Assembly: GCF_041146395.1 (NCBI RefSeq)
Contig: NC_090989.1
Span: 249,106,843 to 249,170,842, forward strand
Reading direction: 5' to 3'
Source: Eulemur rufifrons
Taxonomy: Eukaryota; Chordata; Mammalia; Primates; Lemuridae
Length of the DNA stretch: 64,000 nucleotides
The notes below the pieces were generated by a model. That model was not told the DNA's origin. It did no database searches and saw only the letters and a program-made list of their open reading frames with translations. A program made the translations under genes and the position numbers. This document shows, piece after piece, positions 38,745-49,904 of the stretch. Positions within the stretch are counted from its first letter, which is position 1; the number at the start of each line of letters is the position of its first letter.

Positions 38745-39912
38745 CAGTCATGTGCTCTTAAGGATGGGGATCCATTCTGAGAAATGTGTCATTAGGTGAT
38801 TTCATCATTATGGGAACATCATAGAGTGTACTTACACAAACCTAGATGTTGGAGCCTACTATACTGCTAGGTATATGGTATACCCTATTGCTCCTAGGCT
38901 ACAAACTTTTACAGCATGTAAAAACCGGGGGCAATTGTAACCCAACAGAAAGAACATATCTGTGTATGTAAACATATCTAAATACAGAAAAGGTACAGTA
39001 AAAATGAGGTATAAAAGATAAAAATGGCACACCTGTAAAGAACACTTACCATGAATGGAGCTTGCAGAACTGGAAGTTGCTCTGGGTGAGTCAGTGAGTG
39101 AGTGGTGAGCGAAGGTGAAGGCTGTGCACTACTGTAGACTTTATAAACACTGCACGCATAGGCTACCCTAACTTTATAAAAGCATTTTTCTTTCTTTAAT
39201 AATAAATTAATCTATTATAACCTTTTTACTTTATACACTTTTTACTTTTGTTAGCATTTTGGCTTTTTTGTAATAACATTCAACTTAAAACACAAACACG
39301 CTATACAGATATTCAAAACTATTTTCTTTCTTTATATTCTTATTCTATAGGCTTTATTCTATTTTTAATTTTTCTTTTTTAGTTTTTAAACTTTTTTGTT
39401 AAAAACCAATACATAAACACACACAGTAGCCTAGGCCTGCATAGGGTCAGGGTCATCAGTATCACTGTCCTCCCCTCCACATCGTCTTCCGCTGGAAGGT
39501 CTTCAGGGGCAATAATGAGCACGGGGCTGTCATTTCCTGTTATGACAATGCCTTCCTCTGGAAAATCTCTTGGGAGATCAGCCTGAGGTTGATTTACGAT
39601 TAACCTTTTTTCAATAAGTAGAAAGATTGCAATCTAAAATAACAATAAAAAGTATAGTAAATACATAGCCATTTATTATCATTATCAAGTATCATGCACT
39701 GTATGTAATTGTACAAGCTGTACTTTCATACAAGTGGCAGAGCTTATATCAGCATCACCACAATCACATGAGTAATGCATTGTGCTATGGAGTTACAAAA
39801 TTACAATGGCTATGACTTCACTGAGCAACAGGAACTTTTCAGCTCCATTATAATCTTATGGGACCAAATTTGTACATATGGTTTGTTGTTGACCGAAATG
39901 TCTTTATGACTG
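38745..39912 (-). mobile_element. Tigger-like (pogo) DNA transposon, internally deleted
   Basis: The terminal inverted repeat starts CAGTCAT at 38745 and ends ATGACTG at 39912, flanked on both sides by TA (38743-38744 and 39913-39914), the target used by Tc1/mariner/pogo elements. Internal blocks such as 'GTACTTACACAAACCTAGATG', 'CCTATTGCTCCTAGGCTACAAAC', 'GGTGAGTCAGTGAGTGAGTGGTGAG' and 'TTATAATCTTATGGGACCA' are those of an abundant primate Tigger-like family. The reverse strand near 39440-39570 retains a short acidic, transposase-C-terminus-like reading (PEEGIVITGND...APEDLPAEDD). About 1.17 kb; no intact transposase. Confidence 0.85.
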
Positions 39913-39914
39913 TA

Positions 39915-40507
39915 TATAGGTTTTCTGTCTTCTGCATGGAGGGGACAAGAGAAGAGAGCATCTGCAATGCCTAATAGCTAAGTGAGACAATCACAGTTGC
40001 TTCACCAGATGCCGCAAAACGATTTTAATAAAATATACAAATACTTAATGATTAATAATTTTCAGGTAACATATAAGTGAGGGCCATCCAGAAAGTATTC
40101 AGCCATGGATACAATGGATACATGGAAGCCCTCATATGCTTCATATTTATCCACTCAAATTTGTCCCACAGCTCACTGACACTATGTTTTTTCTTTCTTT
40201 TTAATTATTTATGTTTATGTTTTTTTGTTTTTTATTTTGGATAACAATGGCTCATTTATGATATAGCAGAGAATGCCATTTGTTTACCTTAAAATGTATT
40301 GTATCCTTGCTCCTTACTAAGTAAATATCAATCTAGGTGTGGTCTAAAGAGGTTTGAGCAGGAAAATTAGAGCAGAACTGTTATGTAAAACTACTTCCTA
40401 TAAGGTTTCCTCAAGACTTCTTCCCTTCCTTCTTCTTGCCTATCTAGAAAGCAAAGGATATAGGTGGAAATACCTTAGACATGCCAGTGTTCTTCTTTTT
40501 AACATGA
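39915..40507. other. Unannotated A+T-rich sequence
   Basis: Includes a T-rich stretch at about 40187-40240. No repeat or exon recognised. Confidence 0.4.
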
Positions 40508-40785
40508 TAGCCAGTTACCGCTTGTAGCCATTGAGTACTTGAAGTGTGGGAAGTCCAAACTGAAATGTATTTGAATTTCAAAGACTTAAGGCAAAAACGG
40601 TAAAATATCTCATTATTTTGTAAACTTTGTACATGTCAAAATCATAATTTTGTGGTGTAAAAGGTTAAATGAATTTCATTAATCAAATTAATTTTGTCTG
40701 TTAATCATTACTTTTTAAAATGTAGCTTTTAGAAAATTTAAAGTTATGTATGTAGGGCACATTGTATTTCTAGTAAATAGTATTT
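40508..40785 (+). mobile_element. Non-autonomous DNA transposon remnant
   Basis: 'GTAGCCATTGAGTACTTGAAGTGTGGGAAGTCCAAACTGAAATGTATTTG', 'AAAATATCTCATTATTTTGTA' and 'GTAGCTTTTAGAAAATTTAAAGTTATGTATGTAGGGCACATTGTATTTCTA' match in order a common primate repeat with 'ggctattgagcacttgaaatgtggc' and 'attatatttctattgg' blocks. I cannot give the family name with certainty. Confidence 0.65.
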
Positions 40786-40790
40786 TCTTA

Positions 40791-40930
40791 GACCATGAGT
40801 AAGCAAACATTTTTTTTTTATATAAATGGCCAAAGAGCAAACATACTTGGTTATGTTAGGCCTGCAGTCTCTGTTACAACTATGTAGCACTGCTATGAAT
40901 AAATAATTTTATTCATAGTTATGATCCTTA
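40791..40930 (+). mobile_element. Short hAT-like DNA transposon remnant
   Basis: 'GAGTAAGCAAACATTTTTTTTTATATAAATGGCCAAAGAGCAAACATACTTGGTTATGTTAGGCCTGCAGTCTCTGTTACAACTA' type sequence resembles the repeat with 'GGGCCAGATAGTAAATATTTTAGGCTTTGTGGGCC' and 'GTCTCTGTCGCAACTACTCA'. Only the first half survives. Confidence 0.6.
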
Positions 40931-41584
40931 AGAAAAATTATAGTCATTGAATATGATATTTTGAAGGAATTCTTCAGTTGATACCTTATTTCATATCCTG
41001 GCAAATGTTGATTGATTATATTTTTTAACTCCAATTTATAATACAATTTAATAATTTTAACCTATACAAATTTTATGGCTTTTTAAAAATTTTGGATTAT
41101 ATACCCACAAAGCATCTAATGACTTGGCGATTCTGACCAGGTTAACTGTGGTTTAATGGAGGCAGATTCACCATTTTTTTTACTAGAACGGGAAAATAAG
41201 TAGGGCTTAGGTGACATATGTTATCACAATTTTGCGTGAAGTTTATGCTAATAGTACTCTACAGGATGCTAGAATTCTAGAGTAAAAATATTTGTCTCTT
41301 TTTATAAAAAAGCAAGTAAAACAAAAAAAGCAAAAACAGTCTTCCTGGTGCTTTATTGCAATGTGTAAAATTCCATCAACCAACAATGAAAGACTAATGT
41401 GTAGTCAAGACAATTTTGTTTTATTAAGAATCAAAGTATCACCAAAAGACTCCACTTCATACCCCACAGGAATAACGTCTTCAAAAAGAGGTAGACAAAC
41501 AAGCTAAATGGCAGCAAATTCCATTCATTGCACCACTATTTACTCAGCTCATTCTTCAATTCTCATGACACCTTGCCTTCTAGA
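40931..41584. other. Unannotated A+T-rich sequence
   Basis: No repeat recognised. The 71-codon open frame at 41292-41507 is lysine- and serine-rich without a domain. Confidence 0.4.
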
Positions 41585-41720
41585 AATTTCTATTCCATGC
41601 TACAGATAAAGAAACAGGTGTAACACAAAGGTTAAGTAATATGTCTAAGGTTGTTCAACTAGTGCATAGATTTAAATTCAAGTCTGGCTGACTTGAAAAC
41701 TGATACCTTGACAATGCAAT
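41585..41720 (-). mobile_element. MIR SINE, antisense
   Basis: 'CTACAGATAAAGAAACAGGTGTAACACAAAGGTTAAGTAATATGTCTAAGGTTGTTCAACTAGTGCATAGATTTAAATTCAAGTCTGGCTGACTTG' type sequence follows the reverse complement of the MIR core. It is the clearest MIR in the window. Confidence 0.8.
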
Positions 41721-42825
41721 CCAAGGCAGTAGATGATAGATATGCCTCTCTGTGAATTATAATCTTTTATAGAAAAAGGAATTACTTTCAGCTACCAATG
41801 AGGAAAGAATGAATTGTCCAGATGTCATTTTTTGTATCACAGTGGTGTCAGTGAACTTATATATGAAAAAACACCCAATGAATTTCCTATGTTTCCAGAA
41901 GTCAGCTACAATGAATAGAAATGTGACATTTATAATGCTTAACCCAATTTTTTTTTGTTATGGAATTTTTGATGATAGCTTCAAATACTTCAAGTGTGCA
42001 ACTGGTTTGAATTTTTTTCATAACTCCAGGACAAAACTCAGATTACCTCTTTATTAAAACTTCACTTTAATTCAAATACCTCCAAGCTTCTCTCCTGCTT
42101 ATCAAACACACCTTTAAAAAAAATACTCACTTTCTCACAGCTTTAAATAATTCCTATTTTTTTTTCAAATGCCAACAACAGGTGAATTCAGAACTCAAAA
42201 TACATACCATTAAATACTGAGGAAAATGGACAGCCATACTTACTGACAGTTGATATGACGGCTGAGATACTAGAAATCCCCCACCATGTTACTGCTTTTA
42301 TAATTCCCACACACAAACACCCACATAGTCACAGTAACCATAGTAATCCACAGTTTATGGTGGATTCTAAAACAAGACATTTTTAGACATTATATTTTAA
42401 CCATAATTAGTTAAGGACTTAAGAGCCTTTCTTTGCTGGGTAGTTCCAAGCTCCTCTATATAAATTAACAAATTCAAATGTACATGTAGGGAAAAGGTGT
42501 TGCCAAGTTGTAAACATTAGCTTTAATGAAATCCCTAATTTAAATTGACTAATTGTTAGAAATTGTTAGAAACTAACTCAACACACCAAAAAATAAAAGC
42601 CTCATTCCTCTACTCGGCCAAAATATCGCATTCAGAACATGTGTGTATAGGTATGTATATACCCATGTGTGTACTCCCTCACACATGATAGTATCAAATT
42701 TTTATTTAAACTATTTTTTTATTTTTTGCACAGTAGCAATGCTTTCTGAAATGAATAATTCAGGAAGATAATACTTACTTTTGTGTCTCCTGCAAGTCAT
42801 TAAGAAGCACATATTAAAGCAATAA
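41721..42825. other. Unannotated A+T-rich sequence
   Basis: No exon or repeat recognised. There is a small tandem duplication of a 9-bp unit (ATTGTTAGA) at about 42552-42571. The 82-codon frame at 41809-42057 has no recognisable domain. Confidence 0.45.
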
Positions 42826-43448
42826 TAGTTTGTAAATATTTTCTCACATTCTGTGGGTGGTCTATCTGCTCTGTTCGTTATTTCCTTTGCTGTACAGAAG
42901 ATTTTTAAAGTAATCAAGTCTGATTTCTTTATTTTTTGTTGTTGAAGTAATTGCCTTGGGGGTCTTACTCATAAATTCTTTGCCTACACCAATATCTAGA
43001 AGAGTTTTTCTTACATTTTCTTCTAGAATTTTTATTGTTTCATGCATTACATTTAAGTCTTTTATCCTTCTTGAATTAAGTTTTGTGTGTAGTGAGAGAT
43101 AGGGGTCCTGTTTCTGTCTGCTGCATGTGGTTATCCAGTTTTCCCAGCACCATTTATTGAATAGGGCTTCTTATCCCCAGCGAATGTTGTTGCCTGCTTT
43201 GTGGAAGATCAGTTGGTTGTAGGTAGATGGCTTTGTATCTGGGTTCTCTGTTCTGTTCCATTGGTCTAAGTCTCTGTTTTTGTACCAATACTATGCTGTT
43301 TGGCTACTGTAGCCTTGTAGTATATAGTTTGAAGTCTGGTTATGTGATGCCTCCAGATTTGTTCTTTTTGCTTAAGATTACTTTGGCTATCTAGGCTCTT
43401 CTTTGGTTCCCAACAAAGCATAGAATTATTTTTTTCTAAATCTGTGAA
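42826..43448 (-). mobile_element. Twin-primed L1: inverted 5' segment (ORF2)
   Basis: On the minus strand this is a contiguous part of the ORF2 C-terminal region, from a 'FTDLEK'-like block (at 43448) to a '[17 protein letters not shown]'-like block (at 42830). It is inverted relative to the following segment, and its left end is exactly adjacent in L1 coordinates to the start of that segment. It has stops and indels in all frames. Confidence 0.9.
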
Positions 43449-43988
43449 CTGTACACGTAATAAAGAGCTAACATCCAGAATCTACAAAGAACTCAAACAA
43501 ATCAGCAGGAAAAAAAAAAACATTAAAAAGTTGGCAAAAGACATGAACAGAAGTTTTTCAAAAGAAGATATATAGCCACTAAATACATGAAAAAATGATC
43601 AACATCACTAATCATCAGAGAAATGCAAATTAAAACAATGAGATACCACCTTACCTATGTCAAAATGGCTTTTATTAAAAATTTTAAGAACAACGGTTGC
43701 TGGCATAGATGCAGAGAGAAAGGAATGCTTAAACGCTGTTGGTGGGACTGGAAAACTGGAAATTAGTACAACCTATATGGAAAACAGTATTGAAATTTCT
43801 CAAAGAACTAAAAGTAGACCTACCATTTGATCCAGCAATCCCACTACTAGGTATCTACCTAAAGGAAAAGAAGTCATTTTATCAAAAAGATACCAACACT
43901 TGAATATTTATTGCAGCACAGTTCACAATTTCAAAGATGTGGAATTAGCCTAAATGCCCATCAATTCATGAGTGGCTTAACAAAATAT

Positions 43989-44028
43989 GGTGTGTGTGTT
44001 TATACACACACACACACACACACCATGG
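43989..44028. repeat. (TG)n-(CA)n inverted microsatellite inside L1
   Basis: GGTGTGTGTGT on one side and an (AC)n run of about ten units ending CACC on the other form an imperfect inverted repeat. At the homologous place, the L1 at 46792-46809 has only the short palindromic GTATATGTATAC. Confidence 0.85.
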
Positions 44029-44344
44029 AGTACCACTAAAAAATGAATTAATGTCTTAGCAATTTAGATGAAACTGGAGACCATTATCCTAAGTGAAGTA
44101 TCTCAAGAATGGGAAAACAAACATCACATATACTCTGTAATAATTTGAAACTAATTGATGGGCACATACAAGCACAGAAAGAAGTAAAAATTATTGGAAA
44201 TAAAGAAGGTAAGAGGGCGATAAGGGGAAGGGTAAAGGCCTATCTAACAGGTACAATGGACACTATTTGGGTGATGGACACACTAATAGCACCGACTAAA
44301 GCACTATAAAAGCTCTCCATGTAACAAAAACATTTGTACTCCCT

Positions 44345-44376
44345 TAATATAAAAATAAAATAAAATAAAATAAAAT
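44345..44376. repeat. (AAAAT)n L1 tail
   Basis: Repeated AAATA/AAAAT units form the poly(A)-derived tail of the L1. Confidence 0.9.
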
Positions 44377-45624
44377 TTCCTTCTAGTAAATCACTGAAGA
44401 ATTTGGTTAAGAAGTTTTGATTAAAAAAATTAGATTAAATATATTTGGAACCCCCAGCAGTGGTCTTATCTTTCAATAAAAACTGCTATTCTTGCCCAAA
44501 AAAGAAAAAAAATCAATAATAGGTCGGAGGACAAATTTTGATGAAGTAAATGCTCAGGAGGGAAGTCTAAATATCAGCTCGAGTGAAAGCACTATTAGTT
44601 TTTCAGAATTTTACCAAAGTTTAGTGAAATTCTAGTGGTGTACAGTATGTCTAAGAAAATCAATACAATATTTAACAGACTTAGGAAGGTGGTGAATCCC
44701 TTGGAAGACAACTACAGCCAAGACAATATAAGTCTGGATTTATGAGCTTTTAAAGGTTCACCAAATGAGTTTCTATCAGAAGAGTTTTGCAGCTTTATTC
44801 TCTCTTTCAGTGGGTTTTATGGTTTGCCTGAGAATGTAAACCATACTTTTCAATTTCTGCTATATTAGGAAAAGCAGAGAAACCTCCAGAGTCTTGCAGC
44901 CCACACAGATCTTGGTAAAGAGAAATCTTATGCCCAAAATGACCATGGCATATCAAAGATGGAAGTGTCTTATGGGATAATTATTGACTACTATTACAGT
45001 TTATTCATCATGTTGGTGATAGTCTGTTATTCCCAGTGCCAACACAAGCAGAAGTTCTAAAAAAGATGCTTGATAGGAAGCACAGGTACTGGTCTTCCAG
45101 AAATAGAAGGATAGAAAAATGGGAAGGGAAACCACACAGTAAAAAAGACAAATCAGATAAGAACAATAAATATCATAGTACCCTGGGGAACTGGTGGAAG
45201 TGCATGAAGGGACTTTGGAATGCTAGGCCCTCTCTAAGGCCTGCATGACCTTGCTACCTCAAACCATCGTTTCAACGTCTAATGAGTGACCCAGTGAAAA
45301 CCAAATTTTAACTAGATAATAAAATTTGTTGGGACATTACTGGAGTCTTTCAGATTTTTGTTTTACATAAAAGCCTTGTCTACCAATAAAACATTGTACA
45401 GAGCAAGGCCAGGCTTTGAGATACATGCAATTCATTCACACTATCAGGATTACAGATATACAATTTATAAAAATGTTTTCTATTACTATAGGATAGCAGC
45501 ATTATATGTAGTTACAAAAATTTTGTGGCCAGGTATGGGAATTGTGGTAATTAGGATGGTGATTTTTTTCTATATTATCTCTAAGACAGAGCAAACAAAA
45601 GAAAAAATTGAATAATAATGACTG
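44377..45624. other. Unassigned segment between L1 pieces
   Basis: No family recognised. It contains the lysine-, arginine- and tryptophan-containing 70-codon open frame at 45036-45248 and an 85-codon frame at 45358-45615, neither recognised. An old ERV or L1 5' flank origin is possible but unproven. Confidence 0.35.
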
Positions 45625-45900
45625 ACATATTTTGAAAATTAATGACAGACACCAAACCATGGGTCCAGAAACCTCAGAGAATGCCAAACAGGATGAACAT
45701 CAAAAAAATACACACCTAGAGATATCATGCTCAAACTGCAGAAAACCTATAACAAAGAGAAAATATTAAAATAAGGCAAAGGAAAAACACATTGCTTACA
45801 GAGGAAAAGAGATAAGGATTACATTTAACTTCTCTTTAGAACCCATGCAAACAAGAATGCAGTGGAATGAAATATTTAAAATATTGAAACAATTGAAATA
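45625..45900 (+). mobile_element. L1M internal fragment (ORF1/5' region)
   Basis: 'ATGACAGACACCAAACCATGGGTCCAGAAACCTCAGAGAATGCCAAACAGGATGAACATCAAAAAAATACACACCTAG' type sequence, then 'CATGCTCAAACTGCAGAAAACC', 'TTACATTTAACTTCTC' and 'GAACCCATGCAAACAAGAATGCAGTGG'. This is the L1M region preceding or in ORF1, in sense, frame-broken. Confidence 0.75.
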
Positions 45901-46002
45901 CAGTGGATACTTGTTTTTCAAGTATTCATTATCTAAAGTTGTGAAGCAGAAATAATCATGAGCACATTCACTAATAATCTGAGCACTCATGAGGTTAGTT
46001 GC

Positions 46003-46150
46003 TGTTACAGACTAAATTATGCCCCCACCCCACAAAATTCATAAGTTGAAGCTCAAACTCCCAGCGTGACTATCTTTGGAGATAGAGATTTTAAGAAGGT
46101 TATTGAGGTTAATGAGGTCATAAGAGTGAGGCCCTAATTTCTTAATTTAA
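46003..46150 (+). mobile_element. MaLR/MLT1-type LTR 5' part, truncated
   Basis: 'TGTTACAGACTAAATTATGCCCCC', 'AAATTCATAAGTTGAAGCTCAAACTCCC' and 'GTTAATGAGGTCATAAGAGTGAGGCCCTAAT' match the first third of a MaLR LTR in sense. It is cut off near the following L1 pieces. Confidence 0.75.
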
Positions 46151-46234
46151 TGGTGTCTTTAATATTTTTTCAAAATTACTTTATAGGATCACAGACTTTT
46201 TAAAATAGTAATATTGCCAAAAAGAAACTATTAA

Positions 46235-46394
46235 GAATTATTTCAGCATATTATGGGGGTACAAATGTTTAGGTTACATATAATGACTTTGCCCCACCCG
46301 AGTCAGAGCTTCAAGTGTGTCCATCCCCCAGAGGGTGCACACCACACCCATTAGATGTGAATATACCCATCCCCTTCTTTGGGGGTGTCACCCG
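46235..46394 (-). mobile_element. Strepsirrhine-type L1 3' UTR, antisense
   Basis: 'CAGCATATTATGGGGGTACAAATGTTTAGGTTACATATAATGACTTTGCC', 'GAGTCAGAGCTTCAAG' and 'CCCCCAGAGGGTGCACACC' are the reverse complement of the same 3' UTR found in sense at about 47020-47155. Together the two form an inverted pair about 650 bp apart. Confidence 0.82.
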
Positions 46395-46560
46395 CAAAGA
46401 AACCTCATACATATTAGCAGTTACTCCCCATTCTTTCCTGTGAACTTGAGGAAACCACTAATCTATTTTCTGTCTCTATAGATTTACCCATTATGGACAT
46501 TACATATAAAAGGAATAAAATAATATGTCTACTCACTCTGTTGATTATTTGACATGAGGT
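46395..46560 (-). mobile_element. Older L1M 3' UTR fragment, antisense
   Basis: 'AGCAGTTACTCCCCATTC', 'GGAAACCACTAATCTATTTTCTGTCTCTATAGATTTACCCATTATGGACATTACATATAAAAGGAATAAAATAATATG' type sequence is the common L1M 3' UTR in reverse. Confidence 0.7.
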
Positions 46561-46576
46561 GTTTTGTGGATGACTT

Positions 46577-47180
46577 CACTATGGAAAGTAGTATGGAGAC
46601 ACCTCAAAGAATTAAAAGTATAACTACCCTTTGATCCAGCAATCCCATTACTGGGCATCTACCCAAATGAACAAAAGACATTCTATAAAAAAGACATCTG
46701 CACTCCATTATTTATGGCAGCACAATTAACAATTGAAAAGATGTGGAAACCACCCAAGTACCCATGAATACATCAGTAGATTAATAAAATGTGGTATATG
46801 TATACCATGGAGTACTACTCAGCCATAAAAAAAATGGTGAACCAATACCTCTTGTATTAACCTGCATGGAACTGGAGCCCATTCCAAGTGAAGTATCACA
46901 AGAATGGAAATCAAACACCACATGTACTCACCATTAAATTGGTACTAATCAATAAACATTTATGTGCACATATGGAATTAACATTCATCAGGTGTCGGGC
47001 AGGTGCGAGGGAGCAGGAGGAGATGGATAAATTGACACCTAATGGGTGCAGTGCCCACTGTCTGGGGATGGGCAAGCTTGTAGCTCTGACTGGGGAGGTG
47101 CAAAGGCAATTTATGTCACCAAAGTGTTTGTACCCCCCCTGCATTCTAAAATAAAAACATAAATTAAATTAAATTAAAAT
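46577..47180 (+). mobile_element. Strepsirrhine-lineage L1 3' end
   Basis: Sense L1: 'TTTGATCCAGCAATCCCATTACTGGGCATCTACCC', 'GTGGTATATGTATACCATGGAGTACTACTCAGCCAT', then a 3' UTR with 'AATTGACACCTAATGGGTGCAGTGCCCACTGTCTGGGGATGGGCA', 'CACCAAAGTGTTTGTACCCCCC' and an (AAATT)n tail. It is less decayed than the L1M pieces. The pair of opposed open frames at 46888-47154 is within the 3' UTR and not coding. Confidence 0.9.
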
Positions 47181-48099
47181 TTAAAAAAGAAACTTTAAAG
47201 GGCAAATGCCCTTTGTGTTTTTGTGAAAAGTGCTTCAAAGGCAATAACTATTAATTGTATCATAGCCTGTGATGTATTCTGCTCATGCCATAAGCAGATT
47301 TTTAAGGTAAATCATGCCATGATCCACTACCATCTTAATTGTTTTAATTAACCAGTCAATGCTACACTAGTGTTGCATCTTAATTATGCATACAGAAAGG
47401 TAGACTTATTTTACATTTGTAAACAAATTAGTTGCCAAAGCAAATACAGATTTATTCTGCCAGTAAAGGCTTTAATTTTCTCTCTAAAATCTCTACGAAT
47501 ATTCTTTAAATGAAATTAACATTCAAGCTGAAGCTTTTAGTTAAAAGAACTGGGTGAAGATTAAAGTTTCTTTGTATTTTAAACAAAGTCAAAAGTATGA
47601 CTATTATATTTCATTGGTGTTACTTATGCAGTGGAATTCTACTGCCTCTAAGCTGCAAGCTTAAATATGTCGAAGACAGAGGGCAGAATACTGAATTTGA
47701 AACCAGAAATTCTGAGCACACATCTAAATGCTTCATAGATTTATTTTATGATAATGAGCACCTGACTCTCCTAAACCACACAACCACCAACTCTAAAATG
47801 GGGATAATGAGTCCACAACAATACCAATACCTTAGCTATTGTAAAAGTCTTTAGTATGATGTAAAGTGAAAGTACAATGTAAACTTATTTCTAGGCTCTC
47901 TTTGACCAAATTTATACAGAAACATATCAGCTTTTCTGTTTGCAAGGAGAACATCAAAGAAAACACCAGAGATAAAGTTATATCAATGATACATTTTTTT
48001 TTCAGAACCATACAGGTAAGAAATAAACATTCTAACAAAAGACAAACCATGAATACTTCTTCAGAAAATATGTGAGGTCCTCCCCTTTCTTTCTTGTTC
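47181..48099. other. Unannotated A+T-rich sequence
   Basis: Nothing recognised apart from overlapping, low-information open frames on both strands at 47832-48075. Confidence 0.4.
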
Positions 48100-48240
48100 T
48101 ATTCAATTTTTATTTTTAAGTATTATAAGTACATAATAGTTATATATATTAGTGGGGTACATGTAATGTTTTGATATAAGCATACAATGTGTAATGATCA
48201 AATTACAGTAATTAAGGCATCTTGCCAAAGAATTTCAATA
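48100..48240 (-). mobile_element. L1 3' UTR end, antisense
   Basis: 'TTATTTTTAAGTATTATAAGTACATAATAGTTATATATATTAGTGGGGTACATGTAATGTTTTGATATAAGCATACAATGTGTAATGATCAAATTACAGTAATTAAGGCATC' type sequence is homologous to the left end of the antisense L1 at 3050-3170. Confidence 0.78.
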
Positions 48241-48424
48241 TTCTGACCATTTTATGCACACAACTTTGTTCTATTTTAGCTAGAAATTAACTCTTCATTG
48301 TTTTCATTGTTCTAAATGAACATTGTTCTACTTTCTCCCTTGAGTCTTTATTATTCTAAAAATTTAGCAGAGATATAAAAAACATATTTTTTCTGCTTTT
48401 TCATTATTGTGCTAATGTAAATGA

Positions 48425-49380
48425 AAAGGTATACAGATGGCCTATAAGACCAGGAAAAGATGTCCAATATCATTAGTCACTAGGAATTTGCAAATTCAGA
48501 TCAGAATGATTTATCACTACATACCCATCAGAATGGGTAAGATAAAAATAAGAAAACACCAAATGCTGATGAGCGTGAGTAAAAACTGAATTTTTCATAC
48601 ATTGCTGGTGGGAATGTAAAATGGTACAGCCATGGTGGAAAAGAGTATCATAGTTTCTTTTAAAGTTAAACATGTTTACCATATGGCACAACAATTATAT
48701 TCCTGGGCATTTATACCACCGGAATGAAAAATTAGGTTCATACAATAACCTGTATATGAATGTCTGTAGCAAATTTATTTGCAACAGCCAAAAATTGAAA
48801 TAATTCAAATATACTTCAATGGGTGAATTGTTAAACTGTGGTATATATTCATACTGTGGACTACTACATTGCAATAAAAAGGAACAATTTAGTGATGTAT
48901 GTAAAAACTTGGATGGATTTTAAGAGAATTATGCTAAGTGAAAAAAGCTATCTATAGAACATTGTTGACATGAAGACGTTACAGAAACGGAGAACAGATT
49001 TGTAGTTCTAGGAGTTAGGTAGTTTGTGGCAGGGAGGGTTGATGGTTGTGCTAGGAAAAGGAAGCAGGAGGGATCCTTATGGTTGAACTGCTCTATGTAT
49101 TGATTATGATAATGGTCACACAAATCTATACATGTGATAAAATTTCATGGAACTAAACACACACACACACACGCACATGCATATGAGTATCTGTAAAACT
49201 AGTGAAATTTGATTAAGGAGAAGATAGGTGAATTGTATCCGGTAAATTTACTGGTTGTGACATTTTATTATTTTATGAAAGATATTATCATTTAAGGGGA
49301 ATTTAGTGGTGGTTATGTGGGATCTCTCTGTATTATTTTTTACAATTTATATCAAAACAGCTGAAAAAAAAAGCAGATGA
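48425..49380 (+). mobile_element. L1M 3' end
   Basis: Sense L1M: 'ATACCCATCAGAATGGGTAAGATAAAA', 'TGCTGGTGGGAATGTAAAATGGTACAGCC', 'TGCTAAGTGAAAAAAGC', 'CTATACATGTGATAAAATTTCATGGAACTAAACACACAC', then the L1M terminus 'GGGATCTCTCTGTATTATTTTTTACAATTTATA'. A short (CA)n at 49157-49173 has grown at the usual ACACAC site of this 3' UTR. Confidence 0.93.
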
Positions 49381-49904
49381 TGAATTTGGATCGTCATATC
49401 TAAACATTAGCTCACAGGACTAGTCTCTGTTACAGTTATCATGTGAGAAACAAAACAGACAGAAATAAAGAGACTTTGCTGCAATTGATTTTTAAAAAGA
49501 AAACATCCACATATCCATAACTAATTATTCCGCAACTTTAAGAAGAGAATATATTTTCTTCTTTATATTAATTTAAATCATTTATGTTGCATTTATTTAA
49601 GATGTTAGTTTGACTTATTTGCTATTTTATAAGAAGGATAATACTAAAATTTACATCCTCTGTCTAAATAGTTTGAACATTTTTATTAATATTTATTAAT
49701 ATGAATGTGATTATATCATCAAAGATAATTACCTTTCTTTTGTTAAAACTATATGGTTATATAAATTTTACATGTATATATATGATATATATGAATATAA
49801 AATAAGTACATATTAAAATGTTTGTAATAATTTTAAAAATAAGAGAATTGTATGAGATATAAATGCTTCTCCATTGGAACAACATTTTAATCAAGGTTAA
49901 ATTG
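49381..49904. other. Unannotated, very A+T-rich sequence
   Basis: Includes ATAT-rich patches (about 49776-49800). Nothing else recognised. Confidence 0.4.

Larger units (their letters stand above)
43449..44376 (+). mobile_element. Twin-primed L1: 3' segment with tail
   Basis: In sense, this continues ORF2 from 'AGCTAACATCCAGAATCTACAAAGAACTCAAACAA' type sequence through 'TTTGATCCAGCAATCCCACTACTAGG', then the 3' UTR ('TGATGGACACACTAATAGCACC', 'CATGTAACAAAAACATTTGTACTCCC'). It ends in an (AAAAT)n tail. It contains an expanded CA/TG tract at 43991-44025. No clear target duplication was found around the two-part element. Confidence 0.92.

Noticed and set aside
42797..44402. Possible target-site duplication around the twin-primed L1 (AAGTCATTAAGAAG against AAATCACTGAAGAA)
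   Set aside because: Three mismatches in 14 bases and imprecise placement relative to the element ends. It may be chance, so no duplication is claimed.
46888..47154. Pair of opposed open frames
   Set aside because: Both are within the 3' UTR of a strepsirrhine-type L1, which is non-coding.
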